DNA of 64,000 nucleotides, taken from NCBI RefSeq assembly GCF_000226095.1, contig NC_016476.1:1798001-1862000 (forward strand), written 5' to 3'. A program made the translations under genes and the position numbers. The notes under the pieces were generated by a model. It had not been told where the DNA came from. It was given only the letters and a program-made list of their open reading frames with translations, and made no database searches. The stretch is from Thermothelomyces thermophilus ATCC 42464 (lineage: Eukaryota; Ascomycota; Sordariomycetes; Sordariales; Chaetomiaceae). Below, one piece after another: positions 1 to 12,300 of this stretch; positions within the stretch are counted from its first letter, which is position 1; every line of letters begins with the position of its first letter.

Positions 1-241
1 ATCAAGACTTAAGGGGGAAGGACAAGGAAATTATATATAGTCACTCGTTCTAGCAAACTCTAGGAGTTCACTAGTAATAGCAATTACAACTTATAGTACC
101 TTAACATTATAAGGAGACAACTAAAGTGTTGTTATAAACCCTTTAGCTTTATCAAATCCCTTAGACGACCTGCTTACTAGCTCCGCTTAATCTACCTTCG
201 TCTGAACCCTTTCAGAAGAAGTCTAAGTTAGATTCGTCACA
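1..241 (+). repeat. 5' LTR of element A (right part only)
   Basis: Bases 1-241 align with 14617-14857, the end of the 3' LTR of the same element. They carry the conserved block TAGTCACTCGTT and finish in CA at 240-241. The U3 part is outside the window. Confidence 0.9.
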
Positions 242-1848
242 CGTTGCTATTACTCCCTTTGTTCTATTATGGTTCAGAACGGAGGTGACTTCGACCTCGA
301 CACCGACATGGCTACCGACGTCACGGCCGAACAACTGCTTGCCTAGCTTAGTTAACTCTAGTAGCAGATCTAGGAGTTAGACCAGAGAGACAAGGCTGCT
401 TAAGCTCGAATTAAGGAACTCGAGAACGGCGAAAAGTACTTGTAGAAATTGATTAACGAGGCTTACGCTAAAATCGAGACGCTCGAGACCGTTAAAGTAA
501 GCTATATCAAGATCGAACTACCTGGCAAATATAGAGGAACTAAGGAGGATCTTGTAGGATTCCTAATAAACCTCTGATCTTACTTCTAGCTTAATAATAA
601 CAAGTTTCTAAACGAAAAAGCTAAAGTCCTTTACGTAGCTATAAGACTAGAGGGTAAGGTACTTAGATAGTTTGAGCCTACGTGGAACGACTACCTTACC
701 GAGGAAGACGAAGACGACTAAGACGTATTTATATAGGCAGTCTTCCGATCTTACGATCGTTTCGAAGAAGAGCTTTAGAAGGTTTTTGGCGATAAAGACG
801 AGAAAATCTATATATAAGAAAGACTCGCTAATCTCCGATAGACCAAGTTAGTAGCCTCCTACGCTATATAGTTTAGATAGGACATGTTTAAGTCTTAGCT
901 TAATAACGAGGCGTTGATGTAATTGTTCTATAATGGCCTGAAGGAAAAGGTTAAAGACGAGCTATATAAGTACGATCGACCTAAGACTTTGGACGAATAT
1001 ATTGTATAGGTCATTAGAATCGATGATCGGCTCTATATACGAGAGTAGTAGAAATAAGGTCGAACGAATAGAACTATAGTCAAAGCTAATGACAAGAAAA
1101 AGCGAACATACGTTAGTACTTCGTATAGGACGTACCCTAGAGCTATAGATGTAGACGTAGTATAGAAGTAAGACTAGAAGAAGATAACTAAAGATAAGTC
1201 TAATGTTACCTACTATAACTGTGGAAAGAAAGGGCACTATAAGTAAGAATGTTAAAGCCTGAAGAAAGAGTGGAAGCTAGTCCTTAGAAAAGAAATCGCG
1301 GATATCGACGAAACTACTAAGAATGTTACCAAAGTAGTAGCTACGAGCTATAAAGACAGGGGCAGTGACACGGACAGTTTTAGACACAACGGCAACGGTA
1401 AAGACAAACAAGTACCGTATTCCGAACTGGTTACTATAAACCTAGAGACGGGTCTTGCTAAATGGGATACGACTAGAGAGTACGTACCGCCAATTTCGAT
1501 TCTCCTAGCCTTAGGGTAGTGGGGTTTTACAGCTACATAGAGGCAGGATGGATCGTGGATGACTAATACCTAAGGAACCGAAAGACCTAAACCTAATATT
1601 CTATTCCTATAGGAACGAATCGAAGAGTACCGTAACGAAGTTTTCCGGCTTAATACGGAACTACGTAAATAGGATAAACGTTTGACTTAACTTGCCTAGT
1701 AAAGCGATAAGATAAGGGACGAGATAAGGGAACTCTAACGTATTATAGAAACCATTAAAGGAAAATAGCTTATAGTATATAATAGACCTAATAGCTACAC
1801 CAAGTACTTTAACGATCAGTAACTTAGTAATGACATACGGAACCTAGA

Positions 1849-2269
1849 TGTCACGGAAATATATATACAGGACGCCGCCTAAGCCGCCTCCCCCGACAGG
1901 CCAATAGGACAGCAGGCACGAACGGACCAATCAGGAAAGGATCACGCTTGGCAAAGTGATCTATACACTATGGGATCACTACCGCAGCCGTAATCCAGAC
2001 GGCAAAGGATCACTAGGTAAAGAGTAATCTTAGGATTATATATATATATAGATAGTCACTCGTTATAGTGGACTCTAGGAGTTCACCAGTGGTAACAATT
2101 ACAATTATAGTATTTATACTAAGCATTGCTAATTACTATAAGAGGCAACTCTAGTGTTGTTATAAACCCTTTGGCTTTACCAAATCCCTTAGACGACCTG
2201 CCTGCTTGTCACGCTCAACCTACCTCTGTCTAGACCCTTTTAGAAGAAGTCTGAGTTAGGTTCGTTATA
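1849..2269 (+). repeat. 5' LTR of element B
   Basis: 421 bp starting TGTCACGG and ending GTTATA (CA changed to TA). It pairs with 8956-9376. The U3 part carries repeated GATCAC/GTGATC hexamers; the shared R/U5 block starts near 2040 with a run of TA repeats and TAGTCACTCGTT. Confidence 0.95.
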
Positions 2270-2296
2270 CGTTGTTACTACTCCCTTTGTTCTGTC

Positions 2297-5200
2297 ATGG
2301 TTTAGAACGGAGGTAACTTCGACCTCGACATCGATATAGCTACTAACGTTACAGCCGAATAGCTGCTCGCTTAGCTTAGTTAACTCTAGTAGCGGATCTA
2401 GGAGTTAGACTAGAGAGATAAGACTGCTTAAGCTCGAATCAAGGAACTCGAGAACCGCGAAAAGTACTTATAGAAGTTGGTTAATGAGGCCTACGCCAAA
2501 ATCGAGGCACTTAGGGGCGCCAAAGCGAAGTGTATCAAGATCGAACTACCTAGTAAATATAGAGGAACCAAGGAGGATCTTATAGGATTCCTAATAAACC
2601 TCTAATCTTACTTCCGGCTTAATGACGACAAGTTTCTAAATAATAAAGCCAAAGTCCTTTATATAGCTATAAGACTAGAGGGCAAGGTACTTAGATAGTT
2701 TAAGCCTACGTAGAACGACTATCTTACTAAGGAAGACGAAAACGACCGAGACACGTTTACGTAGGCAGTCTTCCGATCTTATGACCGTTTCGAAGAAGAG
2801 CTTCGGAAAGTTTTTAGTAACAAAGACAAGAAGATTTATACGTAAGAAAGACTTGCCAATCTCCGACAGACCAAGTTAGCAGCCTCTTATACCATATAGT
2901 TTAGATAGGACATACTCAAGTCTCAGCTTAATAATAAGGCGTTAATACAATTGTTCTATAATGGCCTAAAGGAAAAGGTCAAGGACAAGCTATATAAGTA
3001 CGATCGGCCTAAGACTCTGGACGAATACATTATATAGGCCATTAGGATCGATGATCGACTCTACGTACAAGAGTAACAGAAACAAGGTCGAATAAATAGA
3101 ACCATGGTTAAGGCTAACGACAAGAAAAAGCGAGTATATGTCAGTACCTCGTACAGGACGTACCCTAGAGCTATAGATATAGATATAGCGTAGAAGCAGG
3201 ATTAGAAGAAGACGACCAAAGATAAGTCTAATGTTACCTGCTATAACTACGGAAAGAAAGGGCACTATAAGCGAGAATGCTAGAGCCTGAAGAAAGAATG
3301 GAAACCAACCCCTGGAAAGGAAATTACGACTATCGACGAAGCTACCAAGGACGTTATCGAAGTAGTAGCCATGAGCTACAAAAACAAGGACAGTGACATA
3401 GATAGTTTCGGACACGACGGCAACGGTAAAGATAAACAAGTACCGTACTCCGAACTGGTCACTGTAGACCTAGAGATAGGTCTTGCCAAATAGGATATAG
3501 TAAGAGAGTATGTACCACTAATTTCGATTCTCCTAGCCTTGAGGCAGTAGGGTTTTACGGTTATACAGAGGTAGGATAGATTGTAGATAACCGACACCTA
3601 AGGAATCGAAAGACCTGGACCTAATGCTCTATTCCTCTAGGAACGAATTAAATGGTACTATGATGAAGTTTTCCGACTTAACACGGAACTATACGAATAG
3701 GATAGGCACTTGACTCGACTTGCCTAGCAGAGTATTAAGATAAGGGACGAAATAAGGGAACTCCAATGTATTATAGAAACCATTAAAGGAGAACAGCCTA
3801 TAATATATAATAGGCCCGATAGCTATACTAAGTATCTTGACGGCTAGTAACTTAGCAACGACATATAGAACCTAGAATACTAGTTTATACAAGCAAACCG
3901 CGGAAAAGACAAGCGTACGTAGGAAAGTTACTAGAAGAAACACTCCTATCTTAGCATTAGAGTACCTACAGCCTACATATAATAGGAGGGATTCGGGAAA
4001 GAATTCTAATACCTCCTAGGCGACACTACACGACTACACCCTCGATATAAGGCATATACGTAAGTGCCCTAGTTCTAGTGTGTAGCACACAAATGCTAAT
4101 ATTACTTCTACAACAAATTCGAAAACAATCACTAGCCGACCCAATGGGAAAACAAGGATAGAGGCTTATGCCCTATAGAATAAGTCTACGATATAGGAAA
4201 CAGAGCGGCCGAATTGCTCTAGAAGATCAAAGCCTATAATCTAGAAAGCATTACGATAGTTCTAAGACAAGCCTAGCCTAGGTACTACGGAACCGGACGA
4301 GATATATAGGACTCGTGCTAAAGCAATGATTGCCTTTATCACGCGGACGAAAAGAAATTGCGAATTCGGGAGCTTTAGATAAAGCTATAGTACACACGAT
4401 GGAAAGCAGAACAGACCTAATAGTAGGAAGCCGTAAGCACCTAATGGCTTACAGAAATGAGCACGATTGATAAAGCCGCTATTAGCCGAATAACTAGAGA
4501 GGTTAGTACTAACCTAGGAAACAGGTCAGGGCCCTTCGAGGGGCCTAGAAACCATTAACGCCCGTGTAGCAGCAAGTGGTAGCGTAGTATAGGAGGAACT
4601 GGCGTAAGAGACCACTGTACCGAGACCTCCTAGCAGAAATATAGGAAATCGCTATAATCTTTGGACGACGGCGGCAAGACAAGCGACTGTGGATAACAGC
4701 ACAATAGAAACAGCACGAAATGCTCGTACTAGTGGATAGTAGAGCAGAGATGAACCTGATTTCGCCGACACTTATAAATTAGCTACAGATACCCTAGAGA
4801 ATGAAGTAGAAGTATAGCATAGTCAAAGGGCCATTTCCGATGTAATAGGTATATAGAGAGACCGAACCAATCGATATCACTATAGTAAGGAAGACTATAG
4901 TAGTTATATTTAGTATTATAGATATAGGCAATGACAAAGACATAATATTAGGGTTACCATAGTATGAAGATTACAACCTAGACATTAGCTAGAAGAATGG
5001 TAGCTACCTATGACCCCGAATGGAGTCGTATTCGACTAGCGAGATAGGGAGCACGCAAGGATCACGAGTAGACGATGCTTAGAGAAAGGCATGTCCTATA
5101 GATCCACCGTAAGAGACAGACAGTGGCAGACAGACTACTACGGACTCTAGAAGAGGCGGTATAACGATATCGATATCACGATAGGAGGAACGAGCTAAAT

Positions 5201-8200
5201 CGCCGATAGCTATTCTCTCCGTTAACGAATACAGAGTACTATAATTAGAGTAGTAAGTTGAGATAGCAGAAATCGCTAGTATCGCTATAGACGGAACCAA
5301 GTTCGTATACTATTAGAAAACCGAGAGACGAGACAAGACTAGGGAAATACCAAAGGAGTATAAGGGACACCTAGCATTCGAACCGAAGCATCTAGAAGGA
5401 TTACCAGAACATGGCCTATAGGATTACGAGATCAAGCTCAAGGAAGGAGCACGACTAAAGTTCTTCAAGATTTACTATACAAGTTAGATATAGAACGAAG
5501 AACTTAAGTGATATTTAGAGGAGAACCTTTGAAGAGGATATATCCGCCTGTTAATATTACTAGTAGGCTACCTAATCCTATTTGTACCTAAGAAAGACAG
5601 AAAGCTATGGTTATACGTCGACTATTAGTAACTTAACGAATAGACCGTGAAAAACCGATACCTATTACCGCTAATCTCACGGCTCTAAGATTAGTTAGCA
5701 GGAGCCTAATATTTTACGCGTCTTGACTTGCCATCGGCCTACAACTATATACGGATCAAAGAAGGCGATAAGTAGAAAATAGCCTTTAGGATACCCTATA
5801 GTTACTATAAGTACCTCGTCATGCTATTTGGACTTATAAACGCGCTAGTAACGTTTTAAGCCCTGATTAATCAAGCTATCTGACCCTTTCTCGACAAATT
5901 TGTAATATATTATCTTGACGATATACTTATCTTCTCTAAGATAATAGACAAACACTAGAAGCATGTAAAAGTAGTACTAGACACACTATACACGTATAAG
6001 CTATTAGTTAATAAGGAAAAGAGCAAATTCCACGTTAGGAAAACAGTATTTCTAGGATATAAAATATCCCTAGGACAAATTCGGATAAAACCTTCAAAGG
6101 TTAAAGCTATCAAGAATTGGTTACGACCGACGTTAGTCACGGAAGTACGAAGCTTTATCGGATTTACGAACTTTTACCAAATGTTCATTAGGAACTTTGG
6201 AGTAATCGTATAACCTTTGTACGAACTTACTAAGAAGAACGCTAAGTTCTAATGGGAAGAGCGATACGAGCAAGCATTTATATAGATCTATAACGCTATT
6301 ACTAAAGATCTAGTACTAGTACTACCAGACCCTAAGAAGCCATTCGAGGTAGAAACGGACGCTTCAGACTACGCTATCAGAGGACAATTAGGATAACGAG
6401 ACGAACAAGGGAAGCTATATCCTATAGCCTTCTTTTTAAAGAAGCTCGACGGACCACGTCTTAATTATCCGATTCACAACAAGGAACTACTTACAATTGT
6501 CAAAGCCTTTAAGGAATGGCGACTATACCTTAGTAGTACAATTAAACCGGTATAAGTATATATAGATTATAAGAACCTACGATACTTTACGATGACGAAA
6601 GAACTTAACGGACAACAAATACGATAGGTAGAATTCCTTGCGGAATTCAACTTTAAGATCCGCTATAAGAAGGGCAAAGAGAACGTATAAGCGGACATCT
6701 TAAGCCGACGAACAGATCACACGAAAGGACAAACGGGAACAACATCACCATTATTCAAGGAACGAATAGACGGAACGCTACATCACGAAACGTAGACACC
6801 TATAGAAGATGATCCACTTGACTTGTTCCTAGAATGCTACGTAATCTTTCGAGAGGAGAGGATTAACGAGGTATAGTATTAAGTAGCACCTGGACTAGTA
6901 GTACCTAACGGAGTGAAAGAAAAAGATAGGAAACTCTAGTACCAAGGCAAAGCGTATATCTACAATAAAGACTAATAGCTACGAATGATTCGAGAACTCT
7001 ACGAGTCAAAACTCGGAGGATACAAAGGAGTTATAAAGACTATCGTACAAGTCAAGAGACACTATGACTTTCCACAGTTAACGGCATAGGTTAAGGAAGT
7101 TATATAGAACTATAACATTTGTAATCAAAGCAAAACGGCACGATATAAGCTGTATAGGCTACTTTAGCCATTACTAATAGCTGACAAACTATAGAGTTTA
7201 GTCACGATAGACTTTATTACGAAGCTGCCAGAATCTAAGGACACGGCTATAGAAGTAATCTACGATAGTATTCTTACTATAGTAGATTGCCTAACTAAAT
7301 AGGTATACTTCTTTCCCTACAAGGAGTCCTAGATAGCTAAACAGCTAGCAGACGTAATCTATCGGCAAGTTATATTAGTGTATACTTGGCTACAAGAATA
7401 GATCACCGATAGAGACACCAAGTTCGTATCGAAGTTCTAGCAAGCGTTAATACGACGATTAGGCGTTAATAGCAAGCTATTAATAGCATATTACCTATAG
7501 ACTGACAGACAAATAGAGCGACTAAACCAAGTTGTTAAGTAGTATCTCTGTTCTTACGTTAGCTACTAGCAAGATGACTAGGTCATGCTGTTACCAATAG
7601 TATAACTTGCCTATAACACGACGCCGACAAAAACGACTAAAGTCACACCGTTCTTCGCAAACTATAGATATGAAGCAGACCTTAAGCAAGGACTAGAGGT
7701 CATAGTGCCGAGAGTAGCAATCAAAGTAGAATAAATGTACATACTATATAAAAAGCTCAAAAAAGAACTCGAGTTTATCAGAACCAGAATAAAGAACTAC
7801 TACGACAAACATAGGCTCGAGGGACCTCGCCTAGAGAGGGGAGACAAAGTCTACCTAATCGTATAGAACTTACGAACTAAACGACTAAGCACGAAGCTAG
7901 ACTTTAAGAAGGTCAGACCCTTCGTTATCAAAGAACGAATTTCGACATCTAACTACTAACTATCATTACCATTATCTATGCGACTACGGACGGATATTTT
8001 TTATATTTCGCTTCTCGAACTAGCACCGAAAAACGCCAAGGTTGCTATATATATCGAAGTAGAAGACGAGGAAGAAGAATAGGACATCGAAGAAATTCTG
8101 GATTTACGTATTATTAATAGGGAACTATAGTACCTGGTCAAATGGCTTGATTTTAGACCAGAAGATAACTCATAGGAACTAATTAAGAATTTGAACTGCC

Positions 8201-8286
8201 CTAAGAAACTAGAACAGTTCTACCGGCAGAACCCGGATCGACTAAAGGTAAAACCAGGACAGAATCAAAAATGGCGCCCTAGTTAA
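2297..8286 (+). pseudogene. Gag-Pol of element B, -1 offset between Gag and Pol, chromodomain at the end
   Basis: Gag reads from ATG 2297, with a coiled region then a zinc-knuckle remnant whose second Cys is now Tyr. It runs to TAA just past the hairpin at 4529-4545. Pol reads in the -1 frame. A retropepsin-like motif (VLVDS) follows the Met codon at 4720, and the RT motif YLDD is at 5911-5922. Integrase has its Asp, Asp and Glu positions preserved in the conceptual reading. A chromodomain with the run QYLVKWLDF lies near 8130-8160. The last codons before TAA 8284-8286 read KWRPS. Dozens of TAG/TAA replace Gln or Trp codons, so the gene is dead. Chromodomains of this family bind methylated histone H3 and steer integration to heterochromatin, which fits the nested setting (family knowledge). 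Confidence 0.88.
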
Positions 8287-8833
8287 TAATATTAATGCTA
8301 CCATTAAGCTACATACCTAGAACTACTCCCGATTCCTGCTATTCTACCTCTTCTAATTTATCTAAAAACGTAAGACCCCGGCAGACCATCTCCGACCCTT
8401 AAGATAATAACGATCGCTTTTGACGACGAATACGGTCCAAACAAGCTAGAGACTCGTCTAGACGATGCTACGCTTTTGCCAACGAATCGCGGTCGGCACG
8501 GAGAGCCTCCTTAGCATCTTGTTTTAATCAGTCGAGGCGCTTTGATTTATCTATAATACGGGATACTGCGGAAGTTAGTATAGGAAAAAATATACCAATA
8601 AGGGAATACGGACAAGACGAGACCAGAACCCTAGAACTATTATACGACCTTCCGTAACGAATGTATTCACTATAACGAGAAGAACTCTCTATCATACGGT
8701 AGTAGAGGCCACGAGAAAAATAATAAGAACAAGGCATCACTTTGAACCCTAGCTTGTTAATAGTAGCAGCCAGGGCAATGTGCTCCTCGGTCTTCACAGA
8801 TCTTTTTATCGAACGCTTTACTATATAAGACAT
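8201..8833 (-). pseudogene. Antisense gene of element B: Cys-pair (zinc-finger-like) plus coiled-coil protein, with an intron
   Basis: Lies opposite to Gag-Pol between the chromodomain and the 3' LTR, overlapping the last ~86 bp of pol. It has a real ATG at 8831-8833. The first exon reads a Lys/Glu-rich start and then a Cys-pair region beginning MPCSYYF, where several expected Cys are now Tyr (TGC to TAC, a RIP change). A likely 48-bp intron, 8566-8613, has GTCCGT at its donor, ACTAAC at 8574-8579 and CAG at its acceptor. The second exon reads a strongly charged coiled coil (for example SLACLDRIRRQKRSLL) and ends near TAG 8201-8203, possibly later if that stop is RIP-made. Elements A, C and F carry relatives at the same place. 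I know similar hypothetical proteins from Sordariomycete repeats, but no function. Confidence 0.7.
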
Positions 8834-8955
8834 GTTATTAGTAGTATATAGAGGAAAGAGAGAAACACGGGAGACAACTTACTAAGGGTTGTTAGCGCTA
8901 TTTGAAACGGCCTAAGATGGGCTTTCGGGTCAAAAGCCTTGAAGGAGGGGCATCG

Positions 8956-9376
8956 TGTCACGGAAATATGCATGCAGGACGCCGCCTAAGCCGCCTCCCC
9001 CAACAGGCCAATAGGATAGTAGGCACGAATGGACCAATCAGGAAAGGATCACGCTTGGCAAAGTGATCTATACACTATAGGATCACTACCGTAGCCGTGA
9101 TCCAGACGGCAAAGGATCACTAGGTGAAGAGTGATCTTAGGATTATATATATATGTAAATAGTCACTCGTTATAGTGAACTCTAGGAGTTTACCAGTGGT
9201 AACAATCATAATCATAGTATTTATACCAAGCATTGCTGATTACTATAAGAGGCAACTCTAGTGTTGTTATAAACCCTTTGGCTTTACCAAATCCCTCAGA
9301 CGACCTGCCTGCTTGTTACGCTTAACCTACCTCCGTCTAGACCCTTTTAGAAGAAGTCTGAGTTAGGTTCGTTACA
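8956..9376 (+). repeat. 3' LTR of element B
   Basis: 421 bp, TGTCACGG to GTTACA. Less mutated in U3 than the 5' copy. Six GATCAC/GTGATC hexamers lie at 9047, 9063, 9081, 9097, 9115 and 9131. The target copy CTAGA follows at 9377-9381. Confidence 0.95.
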
Positions 9377-12300
9377 CTAGAATATTAGTTTATGCGCGTA
9401 AACTATAGAAAAGACAAGCATACGTAGGAAAGCTACTAGAAGAAATACTCTTACCTTAGCATTAGAGTACCTATGGTCTATATATAGTGGGAAGGATTTG
9501 GGAGAGAATTCTAATACCTCCTAGGCAACACTATACGATTGTACCCTCGACATGAGGCATATACGCAAGTGCCCTGGTTCTAATGTATAGTATACAAATG
9601 CCGATACCACTTCCGCGACAAATTCGAGAATAACCACTGGCCGACCCGACAAGAAAATGAGGATAGAAGCTTACACCCGGTGGAATGGGTCTACGATGTA
9701 GAAAATAGAGCAGCCGAATTGCTCTAAAAGATTAAAGACCGGAGTCTAGAAAGCATTACGATAGTTCTAAAACGAGCCTAGCCTAGGTACTATAGAATAG
9801 GACGAGATATATAGGACTTATGCTAGAGTAACGATTGCCTCTACTACGCGGACGAAAAGAAGTTGCGAATTTAGGAGCTTTAGATAAAGCTATGGCACGT
9901 ACGATGGAAAGTAGAATAGACCTAATGGTAGGAAGCTGTAAGTACTTAATAGCTTATAGAAATGAGTACGATAGACAAAGCCGCTATTAGCCGAACGACT
10001 GAAAAGGTCAGTACTGACCTAGGAAACGGGTTAGGGCCCTTCGAGGGGCCTGAAAACCATTAACGCCTGTATAGTGGCGAGTGGTAGTGTAGTATAGGAG
10101 GAACTGCCGTAAGAGACTACTATATCGAGACCTCCTAGCGGAAATATAGGAAGTTACCGTGATCTTTAGACGATAACGGCAGGACAAGTGACTATAGATA
10201 ATAGTATAATGGAAATAGCATGAAATGCTCGTACTAGTAGATAGTGGAGCAGAGATGAACCTGATTTCGCCAACGCTTGTAAATCAACTATGGATACCTT
10301 GGAGAATAAAGCAGAAGCATAGCATAGTCAAAGGACCATTTTCGACGTAATAGGTACGTAGGGAGACCGAACCGATCGATATTACTATGGTAAGGAAGAC
10401 TATAGTAGTTATATTTAGTATTATAGATATAGGCAATGACAAAGACATGATATTAGGGTTACTATAATATAAAGATTACGACCTAGACATTAGCTAGAAG
10501 AATGGTGGCTACCTGCAACCCTAAATGGAGTTATATTCGACTAGTAAGATAGGAAGCGTGTAAGGATCGCGAGAGGACGATGCTTAAGGGAAGGCATATC
10601 CTACGGATCTACCGTAAGAGATGGACAGTGGTAGATAGACCACTACAGACTCTAGAAGAAGCGGCAAAACGACAATGACAATGTAATAGGAGGAACGAGC
10701 TAAACCGTCGATAGCTATTCTCTCTGTTAACGAATGCGGAGCACTGTAATTAGAGTAGTAGGTCAAGATAGGAGAAATCGCCAGCATTACTATAGACAGA
10801 ACCAAGTTCGTATACTATTAGAAAACCGAGAGACAAGACAAGACTAGGGAAGTACTAAAGGAATACGAAGGACACCTAGCATTTAAACTGAAATATCTAG
10901 AAGGATTACCAGAATATGGCCTATAGGATTACGAGATTAAGCTTAAGGAAGGAGTACGACTAAAGTTCTTTAAGATTTACTATACGAGCTAGATATAGAA
11001 CGAAGAACTTAAGCGATATTTGGAGGAGAACCTTCGAAGAGGATATATCCGCCCGTTGACATTGCTAGTAGGCTACCTAATCCTGTTTATACCTAAGAAG
11101 GATGGAAAGCTATAGTTATACGTCGACTATCGGTAACTTAACGAACAGACCGTGAAAAACTAATACCTGTTACCGCTAATCTTACGGCTCCGAGATTAGT
11201 TAGTAGGAGCCTAATATTTCACGTATCTTGACTTGCCATCGGCCTATAACTATATATAGATCAAAGAAGGCGACGAGTGGAAAACGGCCTTTAGGACACC
11301 CTATAGCTACTACGAGTACCTTGTCATGCCATTTGGACTTACAAACGCGCTGGTAACGTTCTAAGCCCTAATTGATCAAGCTATCCGACCCTTTCTCGAC
11401 AAATTTACGATATATTATCTCGACGATATACTTATCTTCTCTAAGATAATAGATAAATACTAGAAGCACGTAAGAGTAGTACTAGATATGCTATATATAT
11501 ATAAGCTATTAGTTAACAAGGAAAAGAGCGAATTCCACATTAGGAAAACGGTGTTTTTAGGGTACGAAATATCCCTAGGACAAATTCGGATAGAACCTTT
11601 AAAGGTTAAAGCTATCAAGAATTGGCTACGACTAACGATAGTCACGGAAGTACGAAGCTTCATTAGATTTACAAACTTCTACCGGATGTTTATTAGGAAC
11701 TTTAGAGCGATCATACGACCTTTACACGAACTTACCAAGAAAAACGCTAAATTCTAATGGGAAGAGTAATATAAGCAAGCATTTATATAGATCCGCGATG
11801 CCATTACTAAAGATCTAGTACTAGTGCTACTAAACCCTAAGAAGCCATTTGAGGTAGAAACGGACGCTTTAGACTACGCCATCGGAGGACAATTAGGATA
11901 ACGAGACGAACAAGGGAAGCTATATCCTATAGCTTTCTTTTTAAAGAAGCTTGATAGACTACGTCTTAATTATCCGATCTATAATAAGGAACTACTTACG
12001 ATTGTCAAAGCTTTCAAGGAATGGCGACTATACCTTAGTAGTACGATTAAACCAGTATAAGTATATATAGATTATAAGAACCTGCGATACTTTATAATGA
12101 CGAAGGAGCTTAACGGACGATAAATACGATGGGCAGAATTCTTCGTAGAATTTAACTTCGAGATCTGCTATAAGAAGGGTAAAGAAAACGTACAAGCGGA
12201 CATCTTAAGCCGACGAACGGGTCATATGGAAGAACGGATAGAAATAACACTACCGTTATTTAAGGAACGGACAGACAGAACACTATATTACGAAATGTAG

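Larger units (their letters stand above)
1849..9376 (+). mobile_element. Element B: Ty3/gypsy chromodomain LTR retrotransposon nested in A (TSD CTAGA)
   Basis: Complete 7528-bp element. Its 421-bp LTRs are 1849-2269 and 8956-9376. The 5-bp duplication CTAGA is at 1844-1848 and 9377-9381, and removing the element plus one copy rejoins the Gag of element A. A purine tract (GAAGGAGGGG, 8941-8950) sits before the 3' LTR. Order inside: Gag (ATG 2297), zinc-knuckle region near 3239-3280, aspartyl protease near 4720, RT (YLDD 5911-5922), RNase H, integrase and chromodomain (about 8090-8250). An antisense gene follows (8201-8833). It is RIP-mutated throughout and is the least rearranged chromodomain copy in the window. 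Confidence 0.95.

Noticed and set aside
2990-3439. Open minus-strand frame of 149 codons within element B (and similar frames in A, C and F)
   Set aside because: It is the complement of the Gag zinc-knuckle region; RIP removes CpA and TpG and so creates long open minus frames rich in Tyr/Ile/Leu. No Cys-pair/coiled-coil layout or intron as in the true antisense gene.
5079-5300. 73-codon minus frames in the protease region of B, A and F
   Set aside because: They are mirror images of the protease-RT spacer and found only because the sense strand is conserved among copies.
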